Below, piece after piece: positions 1 through 9,889 of a stretch of DNA of 42,474 nucleotides (its first letter is position 1; every line of letters begins with the position of its first letter). The translations under genes and the position numbers were made by a program. The DNA is taken from NCBI GenBank assembly GCA_023334545.1, contig JAADVB010000168.1:1-42474 (forward strand). The letters are read 5' to 3'. Origin of the DNA: Salisapilia sapeloensis. Taxonomy: Eukaryota; Oomycota; Peronosporomycetes; Peronosporales; Salisapiliaceae. A model generated the notes under the pieces. The model made no database searches. It was not told the DNA's origin and saw only the letters and a list, made by a program, of their open reading frames with translations.

Positions 1-106
1 CACATCATTCGTAGCATACCGAAAGTGGATATACTGCCGAAGCCGGCGCCGGAAGTGTAAAGCAAGCATGTTGTTAGCGCTTGTCTTCATCTGAATGGCT
101 GCATAG

Positions 107-699
107 TTAATGATCGAACTTCTGTTTACAACTGCCACCGGGTGTAGGCTGTATTTGAGTGCGTAGGTCTTTGTAGAGTTGACAAGTCAGACCGAAACCC
201 GGGTATTTGGTAACGAGCGTTTTTTGTTTACCGTGCTTTGGGTATGTAAGCACAGCGGACTGACAGCGGTAAAAGAAGTTTTGGTCTAGTTGGGGTAAAA
301 CTTCCCGTCCTTGATGCATCGGCGAACATGCAAATTTACTAGATGTGAAGCTTCCGTAACGACTTGACGCATAACGACAGAAACTCGTCGTATCTCATCG
401 CACACTCTTCCTGGTGGACTCAACCGGGAAAATTTACAGGTGACGGTGGAAGTAGTCGTAGGGCCTGAGGTTGGCAGAAACGTGCCATTTCCTACAGGTT
501 GATCCAGCTCTACGCTTGAGTGGGTTTTAAGCACGGCGTGAGCGGATAGTTGAAAAGAGGGTGGTACCTCTTCAGAAGCTTTCCGCTTGCGTTCGAGTTG
601 TCTCTGAAAGTTGGGAGTTGCCATTTGCAGGCTGCGTGGACGTTTGAGTAATGAGGACTTCGAGGTCGTATGCGCTTGGGTCGATAAGTTGCGTTTCAT
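107..699 (-). pseudogene. Split or frameshifted hypothetical gene
   Basis: I do not recognise this family. Two minus-strand frames overlap at 286-319. The upstream one starts at an ATG at 699 and gives about 137 residues, ending in a basic stretch with HVRRCIKDGKFYP and then a stop. The downstream one continues in another frame with LDQNFFYRCQSAVL and runs to 107. Joined across about 290-305 they would make one continuous protein of roughly 195 residues, so a one-base indel, a sequencing error or a decayed gene fits better than two genes. The overlap is too short for an intron. The N-terminal half is rich in Ser, Thr and Lys; the C-terminal half is richer in aromatic residues. Nothing visible assigns a function. 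Confidence 0.45.
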
Positions 700-1563
700 C
701 AATCAACTTCATTGCAGCAAGGCAAAAGGATAATGTAGGCACGATCTAAGAAGGCGCTGTTCGGAATTAACGGTACGACAAAAAAGACTTTTTATATTTG
801 TGTTTTGCTGACTTTCATTCTTGTGCTTTTAGCTAAAATTACCCAACTTGTTCGATTTGCAAACCGCAAATAAATCGAATTAGTCCTTATGATTGGATTA
901 AAGTATATTTATTAACCAATCAGATGATTAGGTTAAACCTGAAATAGCACATGTCTTTTTTGTCCTTAGCACATACAAAAAGCAAGTGTTCGTTTTGGTG
1001 GGCGATTATCCGTGCGCGATTGATTCAAACAGGTTCAAAATATTTCGAATCAAACGCACAATACTTTCTTCTAGCATATCGGATTTGAACTATCCTTTGC
1101 CATTTGTGCTATTTTTTCGTTGCTATGAGTTCTAATTATGAGCTTTGTACAATGGCTATAAAGATGGGAATGTTGTAGACATCATTTGCACTGATTCCTT
1201 ACGGTAGTAGAGAATGAGCATACCAATGCCAACTAAACCAACGATGCAACATAGTACAATTCGTCAGTACGTACATGCTTTTCAATGCGTGTCATCGTGA
1301 TACGCCTTGCCAATTTTACAAGCTAGCACAGAGTATCTTGAGAATTAAGTGGTTAAAGACAAGTACTCAGCAGCAAAGGAAAAGCAAAGCTGGAAACAAC
1401 CAACACGTCGATGATATACTCTAAAATTCAGTAGCCTTAACAGAAGAAAAGCTAGCAAGAAAAAGATAGTACGCATGAATATGTCGATGTCGCAAAAGAA
1501 CCGTTTATTACAGCTGTAAGCAAAGAATCTAGAGCTCGTACTGCCACTGCATTCGCTTCAAAC
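700..1563. other. AT-rich intergenic stretch
   Basis: I see no convincing coding exon here. An imperfect inverted repeat lies at 890-922, with TGATTGG on the left and CCAATCA on the right, so it presents CCAAT motifs on both strands. A small palindrome, AGGTTAAACCT, follows. These may belong to the promoter of the gene at 107-699, but that is only inference. Confidence 0.4.
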
Positions 1564-2271
1564 TTACCAAGTCACAACTTTTCCTTCGTAATTGTACCAC
1601 TTGCCACTAAAGTCGGGTGTCATCTTCGTCAGTACGTTAGCCATGATGCCACTTGTGCTTTCATCAACACTGAGGACTCCGCTATATCCGTTTATGCTGG
1701 TAGCAACGTATCCCGGGCTTAAGAGGAAAGCATGGATACTTTCCTCCTTCATGTCCTCACAAAGGCTCAGCGTGAGCATGTTCAGCGCAGATTTCGACGC
1801 TCGATAAGGGACTGCTGAACCGGGAAACATCTTTATACTCATACTACCAAGTGTACTCGATATGTTCATCACGTATGCTTGATGGTCACTCGACCTCTCC
1901 ACTGCCGCCCTCAAGTTCGGACGAAAAGCTTGGGTCACCTGAAATGGACCGATAGCATTCACCTCGAATGACATTAGCATTTGGTGTTTCGTGGACTCAT
2001 TGACATTGCTTCCATGATCTATGCCAGCGTTGTTGATGAGGATGTCGATGGGAATTCCTTCACATGCTTTCGCGGCCTCCTGAATGGACGCTTCGTCCGT
2101 AACGTCTAGCTGAATGACCTTCAACGGGTTCAGTGCTTTCAGTTTGTCCGCTTTATCCGGCCGACGTGCAGTTCCGATGACCTTCCAACCAGCTTGAATC
2201 ATCTTTTCTACGAGACCGAGTCCGATGCCTTGGTTCGCACCTGTAATGAGGCAGGTCTTCTCGGTGCTCAT
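1564..2271 (-). CDS. Short-chain dehydrogenase/reductase (SDR)
   Basis: This is a 235-residue NAD(P)-dependent oxidoreductase of the classical SDR family, probably a soluble cytosolic enzyme. The start at 2271 gives MSTEKTCLITGANQGIG, so the Rossmann glycine motif TGANQGIG falls near residue 8, as usual for the family. Other hallmarks are an arginine pair after strand 2 (TARRPDK), the NNAG motif near residue 80 (ILINNAG), a serine in strand 5 (ISSTLG) and the catalytic YRASK (YxxxK), followed by SPGYVATSI. The frame is open upstream to about 2352 but only from a non-ATG codon, so I prefer the ATG at 2271. No intron is needed. The substrate cannot be told from sequence; the carbonyl reductase and sepiapterin reductase-like groups are possibilities. 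No neighbour suggests a pathway. Confidence 0.9.
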   Translation of the reverse strand: MSTEKTCLITGANQGIGLGLVEKMIQAGWKVIGTARRPDKADKLKALNPLKVIQLDVTDEASIQEAAKACEGIPIDILINNAGIDHGSNVNESTKHQMLMSFEVNAIGPFQVTQAFRPNLRAAVERSSDHQAYVMNISSTLGSMSIKMFPGSAVPYRASKSALNMLTLSLCEDMKEESIHAFLLSPGYVATSINGYSGVLSVDESTSGIMANVLTKMTPDFSGKWYNYEGKVVTW

Positions 2272-2541
2272 GGTTGATTTTCGTAGTCGGTGGTAGCTTT
2301 GTAAGTGCTTCTTCAGCTCCACGCACGTTTCGATATCATTGCGGATTTGCACATGATAAAGTAGGGATCAAAGTAAAGAAAGGGCCAATGCTGAAAATAA
2401 AGCTGTTTCGCTAAGTCGAAATTGCGATACTCTTCTCGCCTGAAAAGAGGCTTGCTGCAATAGCTTGTATGACGTAGCATCAAAATCTTTATCCGAGTCT
2501 CTTTCCCTAACCAAACGGTCTAAAATTTTGTAAGGGAGTTT

Positions 2542-3228
2542 CTATCTTGCATAGTCAAGGTCGAGTTGGTGCATCAACTGTGCTGAAAGCGAGGCGTTCG
2601 GACGGTATGTTTTGACACGATTATGATGACGGTATTGATCAACGATAGTAAACACCAAAGGGTGATCGTCACCGTTGTTGGCTGTATTGAAGCCTTTTTC
2701 AATCATGAAATTATCTAGCGCCGGAGGCGGCTAATACAGATCAATTTGGGTCATTCCATGACTTTTGTTTTTAATGACCAAGAATTTGGTCACGCGCTTC
2801 TTATAGCGGATGTGGCCACCAAGTTGATAGGTTACAATGCTCTAGTTGTGCTGCTTCGTGTACGCACGGATAAATTGTCCTTGTCCATTCACGATTCCAC
2901 TATAAGAACTTTTTGACCATAGAACCAATTGTCCGTAGGATGGGGGTCACAAATAGCATTGTGACCAAATCGAAATTTGACCTGCATGAGACCCCACCTA
3001 GATTACACGTAGGACAAGCACCTTATAGGAAAGTGTAAAAATCAAAGCATGAACAAATTCTTCTTTGCGTAGGTAAGAGGCGAAGAAAGTTTACCAACGT
3101 GGCACATTGCGCATAAATGGATCGTTGAATGAGTCGAAAACTCTATTTCCATCGACAAGCTTTCTTCGGAATATCAAGAACGACAATGATATCGTCTTAC
3201 GCTTGTTCTTTGGTTTGAATATCTGCAT
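2542..3228 (-). pseudogene. Decayed gene of unknown family
   Basis: No long open frame exists here, yet protein-like sequence can be followed on the minus strand with few interruptions. The segment from an ATG at 3228 includes VDGNRVFDSFNDPFMRN and then a stop. A second ATG at 2987 opens MQVKFRFGHNAICDP and continues to NWFYGQKVLIVES and a stop. A one-base frame change leads into VNGQGQFIRAYTKQHN. That frame then runs about 125 codons to 2542 with only two internal stops, ending ...SAQLMHQLDLDYAR. At this base composition about seven stops would be expected by chance over that length. I do not recognise the family. A chance arrangement, or a spliced gene I failed to assemble, remains possible. 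Confidence 0.42.
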
Positions 3229-3295
3229 TAAGGTCTTTCATTTTGAAAGTTGCCAGTAAGATAAGAAGTCATACGCGAGAACGGAAGCAGCGATA

Positions 3296-4044
3296 ATGGA
3301 CAAAACCATTGGTAACTCCATTCATAACCTTACTGAAGAGATTCTTGCGCATGTTCCAATTGCGGAGGGAGTCGCAGACGGTGAAAGCGTCGTCTACACT
3401 TACACTCGTCTTCTTGCTCTGTGCAAAAAACTTCTTCAGTTCGAAGATAGAGGACGGAGAGCTATAGAGAGCTTGTCTGCGCTGCCGATGGAACTCCACG
3501 ATATTTTGCTTTCTGAAATTGATGGGGCTTTGTTCCAACTGTCCACTAATGACGCGGTGAGCTACCACCTAGGAGTTCACAGCTTCTACAAGGAAGACAG
3601 AATTGCAGACGGTGGACTCAATGCAATGGCACACAACTTAAGCTCGCTTCAATTATGAAGTGGTACATTTCTGTCGCCGATGACGGACATTTGATCTTTC
3701 GGAATAAGAAACACACACCAGACTGTTTGACTGCCCTTCGAGCCGTATACAAATCCACGTTAACTCCTGTGATCGTATCCTATGATCCCATCAATGACTT
3801 CTGCAAATGGGAGGTTTGCGTTACCAGTAAGCCACCGTCCAATACCGGAGACACCCAAAGCGTATTTCATTTAAAGCTCAAGACAAAGGATTCGCGTGCA
3901 TTTCTTTCGGCCGATCCAGATCGCGTCCGAGATCGCCATTCAACCTGCATGGGTGGAAGTATGTACGCAACTTGTGCGAGATATGAGGCCTTTGGAGCTT
4001 TACAATGCTGGACGATCAAAAAGTGTGTGTATCCGCAGCCGTAA
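3296..4044 (+). CDS. Hypothetical two-exon protein, 220 aa
   Basis: The family is not recognised. I join exon 1 (3296-3556) to exon 2 (3643-4044) across an 86-bp intron with a GTGAGC donor and a TTAAG acceptor. Phase is kept and the product reads ...LFQLSTNDA-LASIMKWYISV... . Without splicing the first frame stops at 3658, just where the second frame begins. The N-terminal half looks helical (KTIGNSIHNLTEEILAHV, ALCKKLLQFEDRG). The C-terminal half looks beta-rich with several Cys (SVADDGHLIFRN, KDSRAFLSADPD, GALQCWTIKKC) and could be a beta-trefoil or fascin-like fold, which is speculation. No signal peptide or membrane segment is visible. The start is the first ATG in an open frame. Confidence 0.55.
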
Positions 4045-5156
4045 TTTTTCCAATAGCGGAGTAAGTTCACCGAAACAATGCACTGAATTGAGTAAGACAT
4101 TCATTATCTTTACATAAGAGCAAATACCTGCGTTTTAATTCATTTGGAAATGATTTATTACGTTGCCGCTTGGAGTTCAAACAAGTGAATATTAATAGCC
4201 GGTGGGAGCGACTGGAAAGCAACCAGAAAACACCAGATAAACAGGATAAGGCCGAGCTAAGTAATAGACTGAATGGACGTGGGTATACCCAGTGGGCGGA
4301 ACCGGTACTACCGCTTTATCTCATCTGGAAGTAACGCCTGAATTGCAGCAAGCTAGATCTTGAGTCAATCGCGAGTGCCCTAAATTTTATCCAAGACCCC
4401 GGCACAGGTAAATGAGAATCGAGATATCGCTTATCAAGGAAAATCAATGGTTAACTCTGCAAAGGATAATGTTCTGACGGCTTCACAGCAAACCATTTTG
4501 CATCCAAAGCGATTGAAAATAACGTGGACAATAGTCAAGAAGATAATATCGTAGTATAGGCTCTGAAACTCTTGCTTCATGTCGTGTACTGTGAATCTCA
4601 ATTCCGGTTGTGTATCTCTTACATGTGATGGCTTTTTAACAACTCCCGAACAGTGTTTACTATGACTATTCTCGCAATCTCTTTTGCCTAATATATTCGG
4701 TCTCTTCGATAGCATCATAGCATAGATCTGAAGGAAAGTGAAATTCAATAGTTTCAGGCTCGTCACAGAAGAAACTTGTTTCAACGCTACAGTTGCCAAG
4801 TATACATTCGACTATATCATGACCAAGTTTCCGTAGAGGAAGACGTCAAGTTTAAGCTGTTTGACGTAGAGTTGCCGCTTAAGTTTAGAACTATCCGATA
4901 CGAATAGCTGATAAAAATGCATATATTTTCATCATGCATGCATGATCCTTTTTGAGTTATCTAGTACAGTCTACTCATCTTATCGTCAACTATTCTTAGC
5001 TTTTCACCATATAACCTCCATGCCCAGTTTTTAGGGATGTGTCCTCAGATGGGCGAGATATGAAGACTCTCTGCTAGAGATAAGTCTACGAAGAGTGCTA
5101 GACTTCAGAAGAGGCAAAGGTCATAATTAAATCTCCCATAAGCGTACTTCGAAAAG
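4045..5156. other. Intergenic stretch without supported gene
   Basis: A minus-strand open frame of 121 codons (4434-4799) starts only at a TTG and shows no recognisable domain; a frame this long is expected by chance a few times in a window this size. A perfect 12-bp palindrome, TGGGTATACCCA, lies at 4280-4291. The last few hundred bases presumably hold the promoter of the EF-hand gene at 5157. I see nothing else. Confidence 0.4.
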
Positions 5157-6209
5157 ATGCCAGCGACAGAAGTTAGCCCAGCATTACGTAGAAGACTATC
5201 GGACGATGCTCGCAGACTTCTACAATGGGGACTCGGCCATGCTTCTAATGCATCAAACCTCCGCGAGCTTTCCCAAGCTCAAAGATTCCAAAACTTCCGT
5301 GCTCAGGTGAATCTTGGGCTGCCAGAGTCTGGTACAACACTGCAATTCCGAATCGCTGCATCCGAAACTCAGTACCTCCTTCGATGCCAATTTGAAATCA
5401 GCGGTTCTGAAATTGCCCTCCTTCGAAGTGCATCAAACTCGACATCCTGGATTACCACTGATGAAGGAAGGCATGTGCAACTTCGCTCTTACCTAAAGCA
5501 GGGGCTTGCATCCGACGAAGATATCCATCAGATCAAAACCATTGTTGAAATAATGGGCGTGCTCGATCTTTCTGATGTCTATAAAGCGTGCTTAATTGCG
5601 ACTGAAGTACCACGAGAAGCAGTTGACGATCTATCTGCATCTGATCGAGCGGATAACGTCCAAGTCTTCTCCGCAACGAGTGAAAAGAATGCATATATAT
5701 TCACATTTGATCGCGAACATGGCCATCCTCGCACTGTCACTCAAACGACTTTAGCCGAAGCTGAAACAGAAACGCCGATGGTTTTAAAGCTGCGCATTTC
5801 GGACTATGCAAAATTTGAAGGGTGCATTGAAGCACCACCAGGAATGAAATCCGACATTGAATTGATGATCGATGCTGCGATGACCAAGTTTTCGGGTTGG
5901 AGCTATGGCGCGCAGCAAAGGATTATGGCGCTCTTTGACACTATAGACAAAGATGGAGATGGCTATGTGTCTACAGATGATGTATACGAGCAACTAGTCA
6001 CCGCCGGTCGGTCCGAAAGACACAGCTCACGACTGGCCCATGAAACAGATCGACTGCTCGGGGATGCCGCGGATCCTTCGGACGAGCTTCATTTCTACAG
6101 ATTTTGTGGCTTTTGGCTTTCGATGCTTGTGGACAGTTCAAGTAGCAAAGATCTATCGAACGAGATCGATATGATCAACACGCTTGAAAGCCTCTTCTTA
6201 GGTGTCTAA
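5157..6209 (+). CDS. EF-hand calcium-binding protein with uncharacterised N-terminus
   Basis: This intronless gene gives 350 residues. Residues 264-275 form a canonical EF-hand loop, DKDGDGYVSTDD, flanked by helices (MALFDTI before, VYEQLVTAG after). Position 12 is Asp instead of the usual Glu, which still allows Ca2+ binding but can shift affinity towards Mg2+. A second, degenerate EF-hand may follow (GDAADPSDELHFYRFCGFW), since EF-hands normally pair. Residues 1-250 match nothing I know; they are mixed alpha/beta with an Arg-rich start (ALRRRLSDDARRLL). No signal peptide or membrane helix is apparent. The function is probably Ca2+ sensing, but the partner is unknown. Start choice: the first ATG, with a coding-like frame directly after it. 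Confidence 0.85.
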   Translation: MPATEVSPALRRRLSDDARRLLQWGLGHASNASNLRELSQAQRFQNFRAQVNLGLPESGTTLQFRIAASETQYLLRCQFEISGSEIALLRSASNSTSWITTDEGRHVQLRSYLKQGLASDEDIHQIKTIVEIMGVLDLSDVYKACLIATEVPREAVDDLSASDRADNVQVFSATSEKNAYIFTFDREHGHPRTVTQTTLAEAETETPMVLKLRISDYAKFEGCIEAPPGMKSDIELMIDAAMTKFSGWSYGAQQRIMALFDTIDKDGDGYVSTDDVYEQLVTAGRSERHSSRLAHETDRLLGDAADPSDELHFYRFCGFWLSMLVDSSSSKDLSNEIDMINTLESLFLGV

Positions 6210-7074
6210 GTGCTTTCAAGGAATCTGATCAAGTCAGAAGTAGATTCAAAGTTACTACGGACGTGGAAATGCAAATAAGTAGGTAATGTTGAGGAATAAT
6301 AAACGATGGACTTTACGTAACTTGTATAAATGTTCGAATGCGTAGAATAGCTGGCGATTTCGCTATGATAGCGGACATCAAGCCGCATTTAAGCCTGTGG
6401 ACGAATTTCATCATCAATCTTACAAAGTCATTGTTTCTACAAAGGTTTGACTGAAAATGCATTCATGTCAATCCCAGATAACTTAATTACCGCCTGGTCT
6501 TTTCTTCTACCGATAAAATGTCATATAGTGCTACTCAATCATGGGAAAGTTGTTCAGAGCTAATCGTAGACCCGTAAAAGCTCGACTTCGGTTGAGTCGT
6601 CGACGATATCCATTTTCAAACGACACAACATTTATAATGTCGCCTGTCATCATGATTAGATCGACAGAACGTTTAATATTCTATACTACGAAGCACAGGG
6701 AATATTTGGCGACTTGCTGCATACTAAAGGAGCAGGTCTGGCGTGCAGAGTGTGACTGCCATAGCGACTCGTCGGCGTAAAACGTTAGACAATTGTGACA
6801 AATGTGGATATTCCATCCCTATTGTATATATTCGTGCTCAAAGGGTGCTAGGTTGACATTGGCGGTAGCACTTCTTCTCTTTTTCTGCGCTGCACTACTA
6901 ATTCTTCGTTTTTTCTTCAATTTCAGCAAGAGACTCCCTACGCATGCTTTGGCCAGCGTGAAAGAAAGCAGAACATCGATGTTCGTCTCATTCCAAAGTT
7001 TGCTCTTTAACCCTTAGATCTCGTGACCACAGCATCAAACAACTTTAAGCAATACTCTCCCATCAACCTCGATC
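6210..7074. other. Intergenic stretch upstream of the ankyrin-FYVE gene
   Basis: Short open frames exist (for example 6541-6780 and 6802-7017), but they lack recognisable domains and look like chance. The second contains one hydrophobic run. The 3' part should be the promoter of the gene starting at 7075 (see 6989-7005). I see no RNA gene or repeat. Confidence 0.4.
6989..7005 (+). promoter_or_regulatory. Possible oomycete-type initiator
   Basis: TCATTCC followed by AAAGTTTGC lies about 80 bp before the ATG at 7075. Oomycete core promoters are known to use an initiator resembling TCATTCC with a flanking element resembling CAATTTT just downstream. The first part matches; the second is only approximate. 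Confidence 0.3.
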
Positions 7075-9297
7075 ATGGCGCCTCGTTCCCAAGCAGTTCA
7101 GCTCGCCGAATCAAGTGAATGGAGTGCACTTAAAAGGCTAGTGATTGACTGCCCCAAAGTTGCCAATGAGCGAGGAGAGTACGGCATGCGTCCCATCCAC
7201 TGGTAAGGTTACCATCGCAACCGATATATTGAAGTGAGTTGTAACTTTACTTTCCATTAATATAGGGCTTGTACGGAACCTCGTTTACCGCTATCAGTGC
7301 TGGACCAACTTCTTTTGGCAGCCCCTGACACTGTACGAACAAGAAATGATGCACAACTACTACCACTTCACATTGCTATACGAGCAAAAGCTCCATATGA
7401 CTTCCTTGAACGGCTCGTACGAGCATATCCTGACGCGTTAACTGAACTCACACGTGACGGGAAGTCAACAAGCGAACTTGCTGAATGGGTGGGTCTCCCA
7501 AAAGAATGCCGCCGACTACTAAATGGATGTAATCGGACCGTCATGGTGGCGAACGAGTCCACAAATCAAAGTACAAACGAAAAAGATGACTTGAAAGACC
7601 CTCTAGTCCACACAGACGAAGAGGACCTATTAGCGTCCGAAAGTGAAATGACTTTGCTTCGCTGTCAGCAACCAGCTTCTGCGGACGGTGATCAATATGG
7701 AAATGACAGCATCATTCTTTTGGATGCGGACTGGACACCACTCATGCAATCGACATCCGGCATGCGTCCGACTGGAGAGAGCAATGATCTTGCCACTTCA
7801 ACTAAACTCGACGATTCCTTTCTCGATTGGTCCAGTGAACTCCTAGCAGAGTGCGAATCATCTTTCAAGCGTGACCCGCTTATTTCGCCGTCTTCTTCGT
7901 CTTCTTCACATTCTTCTTTCTCCATCGATTCAGTTGAAAATCATGATGATAATGTGAGAAAACAAGACCAAGAGGATACCGAGTCGATCAGTGCGATCAG
8001 TGTCTTATCAGCTCCTGAAACTTCATCATATAAAAAGAAGCCGTTTCTGACAACAAAGGAAATGCAGAACACTGCGAGCAGAAAGCATTCATTGGACACC
8101 AAGTCTCATCTGAAGGCAGCAGAAGAGGCGACACACTTTCAGCAAGAATCGTTACACATGCAATCTAATCAAGCAAGGCCGAATGCCATTTCATCTGTGT
8201 CTCGAGCAATAAGTGCTCCTGATGGTCATCCAAAGAAAGAGCCTCGTCATCGATCTCTTCCTATTGTGCCTAGCTTTCACAAATTCCGTATGAAAGAAGA
8301 TGAGTATCACTCACTGGACGGAATCTTTGGTGCTGACAATCAAGACGACGATAAAGAGCCGCAAACAATGAGCTTGAGTGATCGAGGAAGACGTCGAAGG
8401 GATAGAGTTATCAGCTCCTTTAAAAGATCAGCAAAGAGTCATGAAGGTGTAGAAGAAGATGGAAATCCACCTGTCATAGCAAGCTCAAAACCAATGGACG
8501 CTGCTCCTGAGTGGCGCCACGATGATCAATGCTCTATCTGTAGTTTAACATTCAGCATCTTTAAGCACCGCCATCATTGCCGTAACTGTGGAAAGAGTGT
8601 GTGTAAAGATCACAGTGCTGGTAAGAAGCTGCCAATGCGTGAGAAAGGATTTACAGCACCGCAGCGCGTATGCGTCGCTTGCTACACAATGCTAAACCAA
8701 AAATCTAGTAAGCACAAAGAGGTATCATCTCCTAAGGAAGACGGTGTCTTGGCTGACATGATGACAGACAGTAACCCAGTAACCAGCTTCGCTAAGCAGC
8801 AGGAGCGCTCTGTGCAATCCATGAGAACAACATCAGCAGGAGCGGCGAGTTCTCACATGACCTCATCAATGCCCATTGGTTTCATGCCTCGCACAACGAC
8901 TTGCTCCTCTGAGTATAGCTCACATTTTGATTATCCAGTCCTTCGTTACCGGAGTCCTACATCAACTAACCAGCGCACACGAATGCATTGTGCTCAAGAC
9001 TACCAACCCAATAGCTGTGGAAAACCTTCAGAAAGTTGTACAGCTGGAGGAAAGACAGAAAAAAGTAGTTCGGATGATACACCAGGCAATATTCACGTGG
9101 AGTTAAAAGACATGGTAAAGAGGCAGGATGATAAGATCGAACGTCTGGAGAAACAGAATGCCAACTTGAAAGCAGAAATTACCAGGCAGCAGGAAACGGG
9201 GGCCGAAACCAATAGACTGCTGAACCAACTGCTGAGTCGTGTATCGATTCTGGAACAAGCAGCATCGATGCATAAGAACCAAATGAATGAATTTTGA
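7075..9297 (+). CDS. Ankyrin-FYVE zinc finger coiled-coil protein
   Basis: Two exons, 7075-7202 and 7266-9297, join across a 63-bp intron (GTAAGG...TATAG) inside the ankyrin unit: ...GMRPIHW-ACTEPRLPL... . The product is 719 residues. Residues 1-115 hold short ankyrin-type repeats (RPIHWAC, LPLHIAIRAK). A long low-complexity Ser/Asp-rich linker follows. A FYVE domain spans about 459-520 with all signature parts: WRHD near 459, two CxxC pairs, the RHHCRNCG core that binds phosphatidylinositol 3-phosphate, and RVCVACY near 510. The C-terminus is a predicted coiled coil (KIERLEKQNANLKAEI) likely to dimerise the protein, which FYVE domains need for membrane avidity. It should act on endosomal membranes rich in PI3P. 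FYVE proteins with unusual partners are greatly expanded in oomycetes, which fits this assignment. Confidence 0.93.
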
Positions 9298-9546
9298 TCC
9301 AAAATCTGATCGCTTTTGACGTCATTCACGTAGATCGTATTAAATGCACTGACCATGTATAGACTGTGATAGCATACTCTTTCTTGCCAAAAGTAATTGA
9401 TCATGATGAATAGCGAAACGAAGCTATGAAAAATGACTTGGTCGATGTTCAAGCATGTATTGGACAATTAACAGCACTTGAGAGCAGATTGTCTTTTACG
9501 ACTTGGATCTAAGTTTCCTGAATAGTACGATATCCATTCACGCTTC

Positions 9547-9741
9547 TTAACTGTGCGAATTCTCTTCGCTGTGTCCGTGGCCAGCAGCACCGTGGTGGTC
9601 GTCCTTGGAACCAGTGAAGAAGTCCACGACGAGGTAAGCACCGAATATGCCGGCAGCAATTCCGATGCCAGGGAAGGGCTTCTTACCAGCGTTGGAAATG
9701 AAAGGGTGCTTGCGCCAAGCGTCTTGTCCGGAGAGAACCAT
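9547..9741 (-). CDS. NDUFB3/B12-like complex I accessory subunit
   Basis: This 64-residue protein starts MVLSGQDAWRKHPFIS at an ATG at 9741; the frame extends a few codons further only from a TTG. The DAWRKHPF motif, then KPFPGIGIAAGIFGAYLVVDFF, match the layout of NDUFB3 (B12) of mitochondrial NADH:ubiquinone oxidoreductase: a DPWA/DAWR-type N-terminus, a glycine-rich turn and one transmembrane helix. The tail is rich in His and acidic residues (DDHHGAAGHGHSEENSHS), which is unusual. The protein should sit in the membrane arm of complex I. It is transcribed divergently from ZMAT2, with 148 bp between start codons. The length suits this family, but short single-helix proteins are easy to misassign. 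Confidence 0.7.
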   Translation of the reverse strand: MVLSGQDAWRKHPFISNAGKKPFPGIGIAAGIFGAYLVVDFFTGSKDDHHGAAGHGHSEENSHS

Positions 9742-9889
9742 CACAACCGCCGGAATCAATTTTCGTGTCCAAAGTTTGTGTTGGGACCGCTCGTGTGTTC
9801 CAAAAATAACGAACGTTATTTACTACCAATTGATGTAAATATTACAAGACAGACACGAAAAAGAAAAAGAATTCAAGAATTGGACGAGG
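9742..9889. promoter_or_regulatory. Shared divergent promoter with 16-bp inverted repeat
   Basis: The 148 bp between the start codons of the NDUFB3-like gene and ZMAT2 must hold both promoters. A perfect inverted repeat, AATAACG-AA-CGTTATT, lies at 9805-9820, and a CCAAT box at 9826-9830. AACG-type half sites resemble Myb-binding elements. The role is inference. Confidence 0.4.

Noticed and set aside
1081-1100. Possible tRNA T-arm (GGATTTGAAC)
   Set aside because: No acceptor stem, anticodon arm or D-arm could be placed around it.
3269-3568. 99-codon minus-strand frame
   Set aside because: It overlaps exon 1 of the spliced plus-strand gene at 3296 and has no recognisable motif.
4434-4799. 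121-codon minus-strand open frame
   Set aside because: TTG start, no domain; frames of this length are expected several times by chance in a window this size and composition.
6541-7017. Two short plus-strand frames (79 and 71 codons)
   Set aside because: No domain or homologous motif; one has a single hydrophobic run. They sit in the presumed promoter of the FYVE gene.
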